64,000 nucleotides of DNA from Siphonodentalium dalli (taxonomy: Eukaryota; Mollusca; Scaphopoda; Gadilida; Siphonodentaliidae): positions 200,812,244 through 200,876,243 of the forward strand of contig CP136061.1 of the NCBI GenBank assembly GCA_032622095.1, given 5' to 3'. This document shows, piece after piece, positions 46,464 to 57,455 of the stretch. Position 1 is the first letter of the stretch. Each line of letters opens with the position of its first letter. Under the pieces are notes generated by a model that was given only the letters and a program-made list of their open reading frames with translations, was not told where the DNA came from and made no database searches. The position numbers were made by a program, and so were the translations under genes.

Positions 46464-46867
46464 TCAAATCAAAAACACAAGTTCTAATTGGCTGCCATTT
46501 TGTTGACTAGCATGCAAAAATCGACAACAAACTACCGCTCTAAATCTAAGTTCTGTGACTTCTGTCAATAAGTTTATAGTGAGGGAATTCTTCTCAAAGC
46601 ATATAGGACATTTTACTTTGGAGGAATCAAATTCGCCATTTTTACACGAAACAACCAGCGCAAGTATAGAAAACCACAAACTGGCACCCAGTCGGTGACA
46701 AATTCAGAAAAGAAGCATGACTGATGCATTGCAGGTAGAGATTGATTGATTAGATTATGCATGTGTATCGTATATAGTTTAATAATATGATGAGCTGTTT
46801 TTAAAGTGTTATTCAGTTGAATGCATGTATTATATATTGTATCACAACGAACATCGTATAAAGACAT
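46464..46867 (-). pseudogene. RING-like coding remnant (copy B, frameshifted)
   Basis: Counterpart of 27,116-27,358. The minus-strand frame keeps KVKCPICFEKNSL and LLTEVTELRFR with a small insertion, while the upstream part (SCFFSEFVTDWVPV) sits in a different frame, so the copy is broken near 46,620-46,670. Shared codons in both copies are the only hint of former coding function. Confidence 0.3.
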
Positions 46868-47001
46868 ATTACTACGAGATGAGAGGGGGTGTCACTAGCT
46901 CTCGAAATGTTTCTCTTTGTCTCGCTATTACTAAAATATTTCTATAATAATTGTTATACAATTCTGGTTGTTTTATATTAATTTCTAAATCAATTAGTTT
47001 A

Positions 47002-47409
47002 AAGATACGGGCGGCGTTGGCGGTGGGTATGCTGTTAAAATATTCACATCCGTCAAAAACCACCATAAACAGTAAGAATAGTAAAATATAGACAGACCTT
47101 GTTCTTATACCAATCAGAAATATGGCACAAACAGTATGTTATTGTCAAATGTTTTCCTTTGTTATGTAAACAAAAGCAAAAATTGGTTACAGAAACTGGC
47201 TTTTGTTTAGATCCGGATATAATAAAGAGCGTTTATATCATTTGTGTGTAATTAACCAATAGAATTGCGCTGTGTTATGTAAACAGAAGCAAAACTTCTG
47301 TAACACGATCATGCTCTCGTTTACGTACACCATCGTATGTCTTGTCGACAATATACTATTTACGCGCTATTATGTTCGGCATATGAACAAAACTATATAT
47401 ATTTCAAGT
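47002..47409 (-). mobile_element. MITE family 1, copy 4 (truncated)
   Basis: Inverted relative to copy 1. Starts AAGATACGGGCGGCGTTGG after TA, contains the AATAAAGAGCGTTTATATCA block, and loses homology near 47,409, about 95 bp short of the expected other terminus. Confidence 0.75.
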
Positions 47410-47864
47410 TTAAACGATTAAATGTTCATAAAGACTATCCGAGAGACTCTTCTCGTCTTTCGTGGATAATTGATCTCGTTTTGATTATATGACTCTTTTT
47501 TCTCAGCAAACAGAGATTACGGGTATAAAGTGTTCTCAATCATTCTGGAAAGTTTGAATTTGAACTCACTGAAGTGCTATATATCTGCATGTGTGATATA
47601 TTGTATCGATCTCCCGGAATATCGATTTTATGGTAAGTTGATCGGGATTAAATTTGGTTGTGTCACGTGATACTTAATAATCATTAGTAATAGGTATATT
47701 ATTGTTCGTCTGCCAAATGCGCCGTAATTTCCTGTACTGCTCTGAATTAATTTACTGCGGAGTTTATAAACCTTAATTCAAACTATATGTCGGCAAATCT
47801 ATAATAACTACACAGACATAAATTACATGCGTCTATCTAGGTGGTAACGCAGGCGATTAGTACA

Positions 47865-48209
47865 ATTCAATTCAATTCAATTTATTAGATACTCTCATTG
47901 TAGAACAAGACATATTGAGAAGAAATGTGTTAGTGCATGCAATTCGCAATGCTATGTATGAATATATTGGGAATTAAACGGGTTGTTAAGTTGTTAAACC
48001 TCATGAGTGGTTTATCTCACGCTGGGCCTTTTTGATAAATATTTATATTTTTGTCATAGCTTTCGTACCGCTAAAGTTAAATAGTTCATGAAGTTTTATT
48101 ACGTTACATGTAGGTCGACTGTAATAGTACGGTTTGATATATTTCAATCTCAGATCTCTTAGCTGCGGGCATATAAGAATGGTGTGGTGTTCGTCTCCTA
48201 GAGCTTCCA
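47865..48209 (-). pseudogene. 5'-truncated LINE 3' insertion, post-duplication
   Basis: Read on the minus strand, an open frame from 48,207 to a TAA at 48,043-48,045 encodes about 54 residues: EALGDEHHTILICPQLRDLR, then LKYIKPYYYSRPT and ELFNFSGTKAMTKI. The GDE-x-H-x-x-x-x-C-P segment is the second half of the terminal zinc knuckle of LINE ORF2. A 3' UTR follows, ending in AATAAATTGAATTGAATTG. TACA flanks both sides (47,861-47,864; 48,210-48,213). The empty site is visible in copy A near 28,290, so this insertion postdates the duplication. Confidence 0.85.
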
Positions 48210-48673
48210 TACATGTATGGTGTATAATCTCTGTTACTAAGAGGTCGTTTCAATTTGTGCTAGGCTGACAAAATAGCATTTTGTAACTTCTATGCTTAAT
48301 GTCGGTTTTCATGGTTGAAAAATGAAAACTTAGATAGTCTGTTTATAGAATTCAGATCGTGCTATTGATTAAAAGGTATAATTTAAAATGAGAAGTTAAA
48401 ATTATGAGTATGCAACATCGTTATCGTTGTAATCACAGTTGATCGGTATTAAATTTGGTTGTGTACACTTGATACATAATAATCATTAGTAATAGCTATA
48501 CGGTTTTATTGGCCATTGTTGTGTGTCTACAGGGAAGGGCAATTTTGAAAGCTATGATATGTCGTTTCTTCGAGGCTATTACGTCGTTGACATCGTCCGT
48601 CATATCTCAGTAAAAACTGGTAGAGAATGATTCATAGAGTGTGCATGACAATAGTATGTGTATATTACATAGT

Positions 48674-49014
48674 TCAATTATAATATGATGTCTTCTCTTG
48701 ATATTGTTGTTCTCTCGGTGTTTCGTCTCTAGTCGTAGTCTGTTCGTATGATGGTGGGGGAGCATTTGCTTTCATTGGGTCCTGGTATTCCATGTGTCCT
48801 GGGTGCGGCTGAGGTTGGTAACCTGCTTGTTGGGGCAGGTATCCTGCTTGCTGAGGCTGGTACACTGCTTGCTGAGGCTGGTACCCGGCTGTTTGTGATC
48901 CTGGCTGCACTGCAACATTGTGGGTAGGGTAGCTTCCTCCATACTGTTGTGTCGTGATTGTCGCCACTGCAGGTCCCTGTGGTGATCCCAGTACCTGACC
49001 TGGTTGTCTTCCAC
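48674..49014 (-). CDS. PPxY tail exon of STMC6-like membrane protein, copy B
   Basis: Terminal coding exon after acceptor CATTGTAG (AG at 49,016-49,015), open to a TGA at 48,674. About 113 residues: GRQPGQVLGSPQG, TITTQQYGGSYPTHN, four YQPQQA-like repeats (one more than copy A), PHPGHMEYQDPM, APPPSYEQ and SYYN. It joins in phase to the TM exon (donor after ..GAC, acceptor before GTGGAA), giving CCCCRR then the tail. The order signal peptide, single TM, juxtamembrane Cys run and Pro-rich PPxY tail matches the STMC6 group (Shisa, CYYR1, VOPP1, WBP1), adaptors that bind WW-domain ubiquitin ligases in the endomembrane system. Family membership is an inference, because the Cys-rich ectodomain exon was not found. 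Confidence 0.75.
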
Positions 49015-49585
49015 CTACAATGTCAAAAGGACTTGTCACATTTCAACCTCAAAATATGTGTAGGTTTAGAGATTGCGACCAAAAATATATAAAATGCATA
49101 TACAGTATCATGTTGTATCAATGTCCAGATTTGATCGTGGCTATATATTAAATCACTGCCATATGATTATAAAATTCACTCAATGTTCACTAAAATGGAT
49201 AATAATCTAGCATTTAATAGTGTGGCCTTACCACTATGCCTTGTACTATCGTCTCATGTAAGCAGCTAACAAATTGGTTTAGATACATGTAATATGCGGG
49301 GATACATGTGTCAGCCCCCCCCCACCCACACCAATCACAAATAGCTTCGCCAATAAAGTAGAAAGAAAAGGTCAGGTTACTACGCATTTGACCGGTGGAT
49401 CAATGATCGAAATTCGGCAGCAACACTAAGTTTCAAATTCACGGCAGTAAAAATACATTTTAATAATAGATTTTCTTCTCAAAGCAGATATACACGATTC
49501 GCGAATGAACATTGATTCTGAGCTGCCGTCTACCATTGTCGTTGTGACCTTTCTGACTGTTTTCGCACGCGTCCAATGCCAATTG

Positions 49586-49914
49586 TTGAATGGTCTTATT
49601 CTTGGTCAAAAACTGCGAAAAAATACTCTTTGCTCAAATAAACTTTGCTTTGCTGTCACTGTGCGGTTATAGTGGTATGTGTGTTATTCATCTTACCAAC
49701 TGTTCTACTCAGTTCCGATGTTCACAAGGATAATTTAATACGTTCAATACTAAGTGCTCATATGCGATTAGTCTCCTTATGAACTGTTAAGAAAATAACT
49801 TAAATAAGTTCAACAAACGATCATATATTTCCCAACAATGAATATGAATATTTCTGCTCTTGTATTATCTGTTTTTATAATAACTGAACTGGGTTAACTA
49901 AGAATAATACTCAC
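49586..49914. other. Intron between TM and tail exons
   Basis: Lies between the GTGAGT donor (49,914) and the tail acceptor (the intron begins at 49,914 and extends left to 49,015). No other feature recognised here. Confidence 0.5.
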
Positions 49915-49988
49915 GTCTGCAACAACAGCATACGATGGTGACGATTACCACAATCACGCCAATGCAGGCAGTGACAGGCCACCATAAT
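49915..49988 (-). CDS. Transmembrane exon of STMC6-like protein
   Basis: 74-nt exon with acceptor TTCCACAG (AG at 49,990-49,989) and donor GTGAGT (from 49,914). Codons in the phase demanded by the tail exon read LWWPVTACIGVIVVIVTIVC followed by CCCR. This is a single hydrophobic helix followed by a four-Cys run at the cytoplasmic face, likely palmitoylated. TM plus poly-Cys is the hallmark of Shisa and CYYR1-type proteins. The phase (1 nt left over at each end) requires at least one more exon between this and the signal-peptide exon at 53.8 kb. Confidence 0.75.
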
Positions 49989-50093
49989 CTGTGGAATAAT
50001 AAATTAAACTTACAGTTCATCATCATATCATTTTAACATAAACAAGTCATCCGGCTTTTGGTCCCGATACATGTACATGTGTATTGTTAACAG

Positions 50094-50177
50094 TTTGCAC
50101 TCGTTTGTCGTGCCGCGAGGTAAAACTCGAACCTCCGGTTCTCGTTTTACCATCGCGTCACAACAAACTCGTGCAAT
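50094..50177. repeat. Concentric CTCG-spaced hairpin (about 84 nt)
   Basis: Outer stem TTGCA/TGCAA (50,095-50,099; 50,172-50,176), imperfectly extendable to GTTAAC outside. CTCG both sides (50,100-50,103; 50,168-50,171). Stem 9 nt with one mismatch (50,104-50,112; 50,159-50,167). Unpaired CCGCGA / ATCGCGT. Stem GGTAAAA/TTTTACC. CTCG both sides (50,126-50,129; 50,141-50,144). Core AACC-TCC-GGTT. It sits in the presumed intron between the signal-peptide and TM exons of the minus-strand gene. Confidence 0.8.
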
Positions 50178-50344
50178 AACGTTAACCAGTTCACACACTT
50201 GTGTCGTTCTATCATTATATGGACTGTGTTTCGAAAGCATCCACACCTACATGTATATATGTTATGTATATGTAATGTTGTTATTATTTGGTTATTATAC
50301 TGAGTATTTTATAAATTTTTTGAAATATATAATATGCGCATTTC

Positions 50345-50541
50345 ATCATGGAAATTCCCTTTCATTTTATCTGAGTCAATTAAACACAAAATCGGACATC
50401 AACTCCCAATATCCCCGGCGAAATTCGACATCACCACAAATTCCTGGTGACAATTATGATAAGAACTGTAGTGATGTTGAGGATTATGACACCAACCGGA
50501 ACACATATAGGAAACAACAGGTGCCGGATGAACTATTTTAA
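50345..50541 (+). CDS. Possible plus-strand terminal exon (unrecognised)
   Basis: The last about 55 codons of a longer open frame are strongly hydrophilic and balanced in composition (SDINSQYPRRNSTSPQIPGD, then EDYDTNRNTYRKQQVPDELF, then stop at 50,539-50,541). This is unlike the AT-rich noise around it. An acceptor-like TTTTATCTGAG precedes. It could be the cytoplasmic end of a receptor or chance. The opposite strand in this interval also has a hydrophobic frame (VPVGVIILNITTVLIIIVT) that loosely resembles the TM exon at 49,915. Confidence 0.25.
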
Positions 50542-51386
50542 GTTGGCTGCTGGTTGGGCAGGTGATAAAAAGTTGACAATGTGATAAACCGAACCACGAC
50601 AATTATTAATGAACAGATGAGTATTTGGAAAAAACAATAATTGCCTTCACAATTCACAATGGTCTCATGCGTGTCTTATTTCCAGTTAAGTGACAGAAGT
50701 GACGTTCTATCTCATTGTTCAGACAGTGTTAATTAGGTATCACGCATGCGTACACTGGTTTTTTTTACTTTAAACATATTTTATTTGTATATCGAATAAT
50801 ACAAAATGGATTGGGGACAAGTTACAGAACTTACTTTGCCCCTCTCCCTGTTTACAATAATATTATTCATACAAAATGGTGAAGGAAAGATTCAAAATCA
50901 TATATATGTTAAACATATTTACATTTATAAATGAGTGGGTTCGGTGTTTGTAAATTGGAATTGTATAGACATGTGATCATCCGTCACTGCGCGGTTTCAG
51001 TTCTTTATTTATCATGTTATTGTTGACATCGAAGCTATTGTGAAATACTCTGGTACGTACGGTATATCATCTCATGTAGATGTACATGTATTTGTTTCAA
51101 AACTATCAGAACACTGTCAACTGGATTGTCAAGTTGAAAAAAAACTGGCAGCAGTGTCAACATTCTAATAGTAATAGTTATTATAGTAATAGCTGCTACG
51201 TTGTTGTTATTATTATTATTCTCACTAGTGGTTGACATCGAAGCTCATGTGAATTACTCTAGCAGGTGTACCTGTATCCTGTTGTGTCAGTAATTGTATC
51301 TGTGTTTTGATAGTCACAGCACTGTCATAGCCGACAGCTCGAAATGGCGATCGAAGACAACCCAGTTGTCACAATTTAGTGGAAAA

Positions 51387-52440
51387 TATCAATGCTTAAG
51401 CCGGTTTTCGAAGATTTGGAACTTGTCCGTTCACATAGGAATCGAAATCAGACAGTTTTAACATTAGTCTACAACTTTATATATCACATTTTCCCATAAA
51501 AACAATTGTGTTTTCAGCGTGGCGATGACACGGAGAAAGAAATTCGTGAGCGATAAAAGTAACCGCTCATGACATGAAAATAACGTAATTACGGACGTAA
51601 GACAAGACGGATTTGTGCATTGCACAGAATGAATATATCACATCATTGCACTGAATACAAACAAATAATAATAAATAATAAATATCAGTAGAGTCAGATT
51701 GAGTCATACTGTATGGAGTCACTGCCGTATATAATTACGGTCACTGATAAATATATTGTTGAATTTTGACGGCATGAACTTGGAAACACGTATATTTTTA
51801 ACCTTGAGGCGGGCGCATAAAACAACGGTGATTCACTCTACAATTGATGAAACGGTATGGGTACAACGGTCCGATAGCGTCAAACCGACAGTATTTTCTA
51901 AGAGTGTGGCTTCTTATTTTATTTAAGAATATCTTCTGCGCCTTGTGATAAAATTTTAACTGCCACCCATCACGTTTAATGCGTTTATGAATCGAAACAA
52001 AATGATATTTTCTTTGTTTCGCTTCGAAATCTACATCATATGCCGGAAATTAAATAAATTTACGACATCGCGATTTCTAAATTAATCGGTACGAAATGTT
52101 CAATAGTTCTTGATTATATTCAATTATATTGGACATGCGGCGGAAAAGTTACGATGCTAATTTTAGCTATTGGGCGGGGTTTACTGGAATCGCGCTGGCT
52201 GAAGGAATTCCCCTTGCCTTGGGGATTCCATGCGTCTATCGCCCGATTGGTTACATCGCTTTACTGATTATGTTGCGATTGACTAGCTGTTACGTATTAT
52301 ATGCTTGTAGTAATGGGGAACCCTACCCAATTTCGCTAGACTAAGTACATGAAGCGTCTGTGTATGATTTTAATCAGAACTAGACTCAATTAATCCTGGT
52401 CATTTTGACTGACACAATTTTAGTCTAATTGCTTTATTAG
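51387..52440 (+). repeat. 1,054-bp tandem duplication, unit 1
   Basis: Directly abuts unit 2 (52,441-53,496). By eye about 12-15 differences, about 98.7% identity, so very recent. It holds a frame at 52,129-52,344 that stops at a TAA where unit 2 has TCA. Also contains TTGGGCGGGG and CGCCCGATTGG words (GC-box and inverted CCAAT-like) about 70 bp apart. Confidence 0.95.
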
Positions 52441-53496
52441 TATCAATGCTTAAGCCGGTTTTTGAAGATTTGGAACTTGTCCGTTCACATAGGAATCGAA
52501 ATCAGACAGTTTTAACATTAGTCTACAACTTTATATATCACATTTTCCCCAAAAAAAACAATTGTGTTTTCAGCGTGGCGATGACACGGAGAAAGAAATT
52601 CGTGAGCGATAAAAGTAACCGCTCATGACATGAAAATAACGTAATTACGGACGTAAGACAAGACGGATTTGTGCATTGCACAGAATGAATATATCACATC
52701 ATTGCACTGAATACAAACAAATAATAATAAATAATAAATATCAGTAGAGTCAGATTGAGTCATACTGTATGGAGTCACTGCCGTATATAATTACGGTCAC
52801 TGATAAATATATTGTTGAATTTTGACGGCATGAACTTGGAAACACGCATATTTTTAACCTTGAGGCGGGCGCATAAAACAACGGTGATTCACTCTACAAT
52901 TGATGAAACGGTATGGGTACAACAGTCCGATAGCGTCAAACCGACAGTATTTTCTAAGAGTGTGGCTTCTTATTCTATTTAAGAATATCTTCTGCGCCTT
53001 GTGATAAAATTTTAACTGCCACCCATCACGTTTAATGCGTTTATGAATCGAAACAAAATGACATTTTCTTTGTTTCGCTTCGAAATCTACATCATATGCC
53101 GGAAATGAAATAACTTTACGACATCGCGACTTCTAAATTAATCGGTACGAAATGTTCAATAGTTCTTGATTATATTCAATTATATTGGACATGCGGCGGA
53201 AAAGTTACGACGCTAATGTTAGCTATTGGGCGGGGTTTACTGGAATCGCGCTGGCTGAAGGAATTCCCCTTGCCTTGGGGATTCCATGCGTCTATCGCCC
53301 GATTGGTTACATCGCTTTACTGATTATGTTGCGATTGACTAGCTGTTACGTATTATATGCTTGTAGTAATGGGGAACCCTACCCAATTTCGCTAGACTCA
53401 GTACATGAAGCGTCTGTGTATGATTTTAATCAGAACTAGACTCAATTAATCCTGGTCATTTTGACTGACACAATTTTAGTCTAATTGCCTAATTAG
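52441..53496 (+). repeat. 1,056-bp tandem duplication, unit 2
   Basis: Second unit, ending CTAATTGCCTAATTAG. The frame at 53,185-53,439 (first ATG at 53,191) encodes about 82 residues: a basic start (MRRKSYDANVSYWAGFTGIA), one hydrophobic segment (PIGYIALLIMLRLTSCYVLY) and an acidic end. In unit 1 the same frame is 13 codons shorter. No family is recognised and no promoter or splice evidence supports expression. The unit lies within the probable first intron of the minus-strand gene. Confidence 0.9.
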
Positions 53497-53773
53497 TCAT
53501 TTTGACTAACCATTCCTTAGTCGTTATGACTAACTTTACCCTATAGTGTAAATGCCGAAGGTTCATGTGTGTAACTCTGGTAAGATAAATGGACGTATGT
53601 GTAGTTAACGTTTCCTTCAAGCTGGGATGTCAATATACCAAATGACAAAGAAATCACACACGAGTTACAAAGCGAAATGTTCGTATACGGACGGTCGGTT
53701 GTGTCACCGGACGAAGACGTCGACTTCATGCCCGAACCTCTGGGACGTCAGCCCATGTTAGTTGCATACTCAC

Positions 53774-53834
53774 GCGCAACACGATCCTCCGCAACAAAAG
53801 CTAGAATCACTACAAATGCTAGCAGACGAGCCAT
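53774..53834 (-). CDS. Signal-peptide exon of the STMC6-like gene (probable exon 1)
   Basis: ATG at 53,834-53,832 begins MARLLAFVVILAFVAEDRVA, a textbook n/h/c-region signal peptide with likely cleavage after the Ala of FVA. Twenty codons plus one base are followed by GTGAGT at 53,773. The upstream minus-strand context CGTAAC... is unremarkable and the 5' UTR start is unknown. Linking this exon to 49,915-49,988 rests on strand, distance and type I topology. Joined directly, the two would hit a stop, so an ectodomain exon must lie between them or belong elsewhere. Confidence 0.55.
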
Positions 53835-54420
53835 CGTAACAAAACTTTGCCGACTCAACAAGGTTGACACCTGAAACAAAGATAAAGTGCTGTGTGACAA
53901 CCATTGTTAGATAATGGTAATGTTTAGGGCGGGTGGTAATTTGTATAATTTAGTCAATTATATTACTTTGGTCTTGTTCAAGGGGGGAGCTGCATTTGTT
54001 AAAGCAGAGTTGATACTCATACACTATACATGTAGTTACCTATATTTCACCTCACCCAGAAATTGCGCCTGCTGATTGGTAGAGAGCTGTATTATATATT
54101 GTGTAGCGTAATTGTATAGTTGTGTGCTAAATTTAGCACAACTTACACCAAACAAGCATGAACAAAGCAATTACTAGAGGCAACAATCTATTGTTATGTC
54201 CACCAATTTACTAAGGCGTGTTCAAATTAAATTAAAAACATTGCTGTGAACATTGTTTTCACATGAATGACGTCAACTTGCGAAGTGGCAACATTCGGTT
54301 GAATTCACCTTGTAAAGTAGTTTCGAGTTTTCGTGCATTCAAAACAAAACCTAAATACAGCGGGTTTCGGTTTACTGAACTAGATTTTAACACATTCTTG
54401 CGATTATTATATTTCTCTTA
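53835..54420. other. Possible 5' flank of the minus-strand gene
   Basis: Would contain the promoter if 53,774-53,834 is exon 1. No TATA or initiator can be assigned with confidence. GTGTAGCGTAATTG and GCTAAATTTAGC palindromic words occur near 54,105-54,135. Confidence 0.3.
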
Positions 54421-54943
54421 AAGGTGGATTATCTCGTTGTAAACATGCATTATATAGATACCGGGGTATAAAATATTAGATATGAATCGAAAACTCCTGT
54501 CCAGAAATGCTTCTATCGATTAATATTGATTTTATTTCGAATATTTTCTGGTCTAAAAAGGTGTGGTTATTTAGCTTAACGAACAATAGTGGTTACTGTT
54601 AACAGAGACCAGAAATTTTATAGTGTAATTTCGTCACAATTAAACGTTAATTATACTCATTATCGCTTATAACTATGGAATAAAACAATACAACCAATCA
54701 ATGTGGGACCTTTGACGTTTGGTACGTAGCCATAGGAACAGCCTAGTGCTCTATATCGCAATATGGTATCACCCGAATGGTCTGTTCTAAAAATAGACAA
54801 ATAAACGGTCCCAATAATATATTCGAAATAAAATCAATATTAATTGATAGAAGCATTTCCGGACATGGGTCTTCAGTTCATATTTATTATTTTATACCCA
54901 CGCAACTATTTCAAATTTGTTATTTAAAGAGATAATCCATCTT
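54421..54943. mobile_element. TA-flanked MITE family 2 with about 125-bp inverted arms
   Basis: 523 bp between TA dinucleotides. Left AAGGTGGATTATCTC, right its inverse GAGATAATCCATCTT. Arms continue inward with indels to about 54,545 and 54,818 (CGAAATAAAATCAATATTAA at the inner right arm against its inverse). The outermost AAGG resembles MITE family 1, so the same mobiliser could serve both. No coding capacity. Confidence 0.75.
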
Positions 54944-57344
54944 TAAACTGTGTACCGGTAAGTTGAAAATCATACAGTGTATTTGTTCTCAGTAAAACGA
55001 GTTGTACATGATTTCTATTAACGTCTTATGAAGGAAATTTGAGCAGCCCAGCAGTTGGTATATGGTAGGATACGGTTGTGTGTCGTATGCATGCTACAAG
55101 TTCGAATTGTTCGGTGGAATATAATAGAGCATGGGTTGTCGTTGACTATGCGGCCACAAGGAACTATACCCGCGCAGTCAACGATAAGACATGATATATA
55201 TTTAAACAGTTACGTCATTGTGTTAACTTGGTGTCAAATATGATATGATTTAATCGAGGAAAGTGCAAATTTAATTCTGACTTAGAATAGCATTCGCTGT
55301 AAATATCGTTTGTGAGTGCTGTTGTAAATTGAAGTCCCGTTCCCATAGTCTTCTGTCGTTGTAGTCATGATCAGATCCATTGGCGGGATTTTTCGTGAAA
55401 TGTATGCTGAAGGGTAGAACGTGAGGTGTCCGCGTGTGCACAAGTACTGTATTGACAAACACATTGACACACGTGTCGGTACCACAAACATGTGATCGGT
55501 ATGTGTTTATTACTCACCACCCGACCTATAATCCGAGAATTTAAAAAAACACACAATTACAAGCTTTATTCGGTCACACGCAGGGCTGTTTTGTCGTACG
55601 TGGTGGTGTTTTTATTGTATACTTAATTTCGGTTTCATGGTTGAGACCAACGTCATTTAAGTTGTGTGACGTCAATGTAATGCCTATGGAACACATGGGT
55701 CATATGGATTTGTAAATATGGAACACCAGGAACACTGTAATTCTTGGAACAATCATGTAATAAATGTCAGTATATAATCATATACTTATCGGAAAGAATG
55801 TTGTATTATGGTCACAATGATGTATCATAATCGAAGTTCATGTTAAAGGAACGAATAGCCTTGGTTGTAGGTTATAATTTTAAATAAAATTTACGAAATT
55901 ATGAAAATGTCCTCAAGAATATACTAAAAGTATAGTATAAGTATAGTATGAGTAGAACATTATCCACAAAACACATTTGTGCCAGCCGAGCGTTTGCTTA
56001 TATAGCACATAAATAGTGAACAAATAAGCAAAACACTCAACACCGTGGTGATTTTGTTGTGTGATATTGCTTCACGGTGACCCAATCAACACGGAGATAT
56101 TGAGTGGCGACGATTAGTGAGCGCCATAACGGTATGTTGTAAAAACATGGTCTAGTTTTAAAGCAAATTTCACTCAGTGTGATATCCACGTTGTGGAGTG
56201 TATTGCTTATCGCACACTCTTTCCGTACTGTACTGTAACATGACATGGCCTGTGTTTACTAACACGGCGCGCGATCTTGGCAATATAATGCTATTTATGC
56301 GACATTTATGATTGTTATAAGAACAAAATCTGGCTATATTTTAATATTATTTGTGTGTTTTTGTTTTTGGTGGTTTTAACGGATGTGACTATTTTATCAA
56401 CAATGCACACTTACTGTATCCTTAAAATACGCACGGGGTGTGTCTGTAATTAGAAGTAACAACGCATTTTATCTACATTTGTTTATGTTCCGAAGTATAA
56501 TCGGCAATTTTCAGATTTTGTTTCGCGAGTTCAAATGAGTTCGTAATCTTTTGAGATTATGTAAGCATCGTGGTAATAGTGTTTCTCCACATTGAATTAA
56601 GGCATTCATTCGGTTGACGACTCATGTGGAGTTCATTGCATAACAGATAGCATGACTCTTCTGGAATAAGCATATTAGTGTCACAATTGCGAAATCGTAT
56701 TAACGTTATTGACGATTTTAGATGAACAGGTAGCTAACGCTTAAAGAGGTAGATCATAGATGAGTACGGGAACGGGGCTTCGACTTAAAACATCACTATA
56801 ACAACTGATATATATAACGAGCTGTTTAACCAGTTCTATATTGTATGAATTATCCCATTCATAAATAAAAGTATAACTTGGAACTACTGTATCTATTATT
56901 AATTTAGATTGGTGTTCAAGTATAACATGAAGTCGACACGAAGAAAACCAGATAATACAATGCAAAGTATGATTCATATTGATTGGTGGGAAAGGGTCAG
57001 ATAATAAATTCAACAATTGTGGTCATTTGTCGAACCTATTATTTGAAATACATGCACGTCAATGGGTATTTAGTATAGAAACGGTTATCTCTAACGAAAC
57101 TGGGACTATATTGAAGGGTAAATCTGAAAAAAACTGATTGTCACTTAACATTTGGGTGTGTGAACACTGAATCCCAGTTAAGAAACTATGTGACAACCCT
57201 TCCATTTTAAGGTGTGTTTTAGTTGTGGCATATGTACTTATCAGGCATTGGTCTGTATGTATGGTCGGGCGTGACACCTAGCTGTAGGCGTGGGCTGTAC
57301 ATATGTGTCTTATGCATGTCTGTGAATTTAAATGGGCTTGAGTG
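54944..57344. other. Unassigned stretch with a MITE remnant
   Basis: About 56,250-56,432 preserves the right part of MITE family 1 (TATGCGACATTTATGATTG, GGTGGTTTTAACGGATGTGA, ACTGTATCCTTAA) at low identity. Three AGTATAGTATAAG words lie at 55,925-55,950. No gene recognised. Confidence 0.45.
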
Positions 57345-57455
57345 TATCTCAGCACCTTGTCGGGTGTGTATTAAGTACCTTCTCTCGGGTGTATGTCATT
57401 TACGTTCTGCCGGGTGTGTCTCGAGTACCTTCTGTCGGGTGTGTCTCAATGCCAA
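57345..57455 (+). repeat. Minisatellite, 30-bp unit
   Basis: About 3.5 units of CTTCTGTCGGGTGTGTCTCG-type sequence with AGTAC before each CTTCT. The three overlapping plus-strand frames across it (up to 125 codons) owe their openness and their repeated CRVC-like words to the repeat. Confidence 0.7.

Larger units (their letters stand above)
45399..49585. repeat. Segmental duplication, copy B
   Basis: Same-direction counterpart of 26,694-31,790. Insertions private to copy B are the hAT-type element (45,534-46,057), a truncated MITE (47,002-47,409) and a 345-bp LINE 3' piece (47,865-48,209). Copy A lacks these and has its own. The duplication includes the PPxY tail exon but ends before the TM exon at 49,915. 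Confidence 0.85.

Noticed and set aside
50071-50344. N-terminal two-thirds of the 156-codon plus-strand frame
   Set aside because: Begins across the CTCG hairpin and runs through AT-rich sequence; only the hydrophilic C-terminal part is kept as a low-confidence exon.
51387-53496. The 1,054-bp tandem units as LTRs with nothing between
   Set aside because: They abut directly, lack TG..CA termini and flanking target duplication; simple tandem duplication fits.
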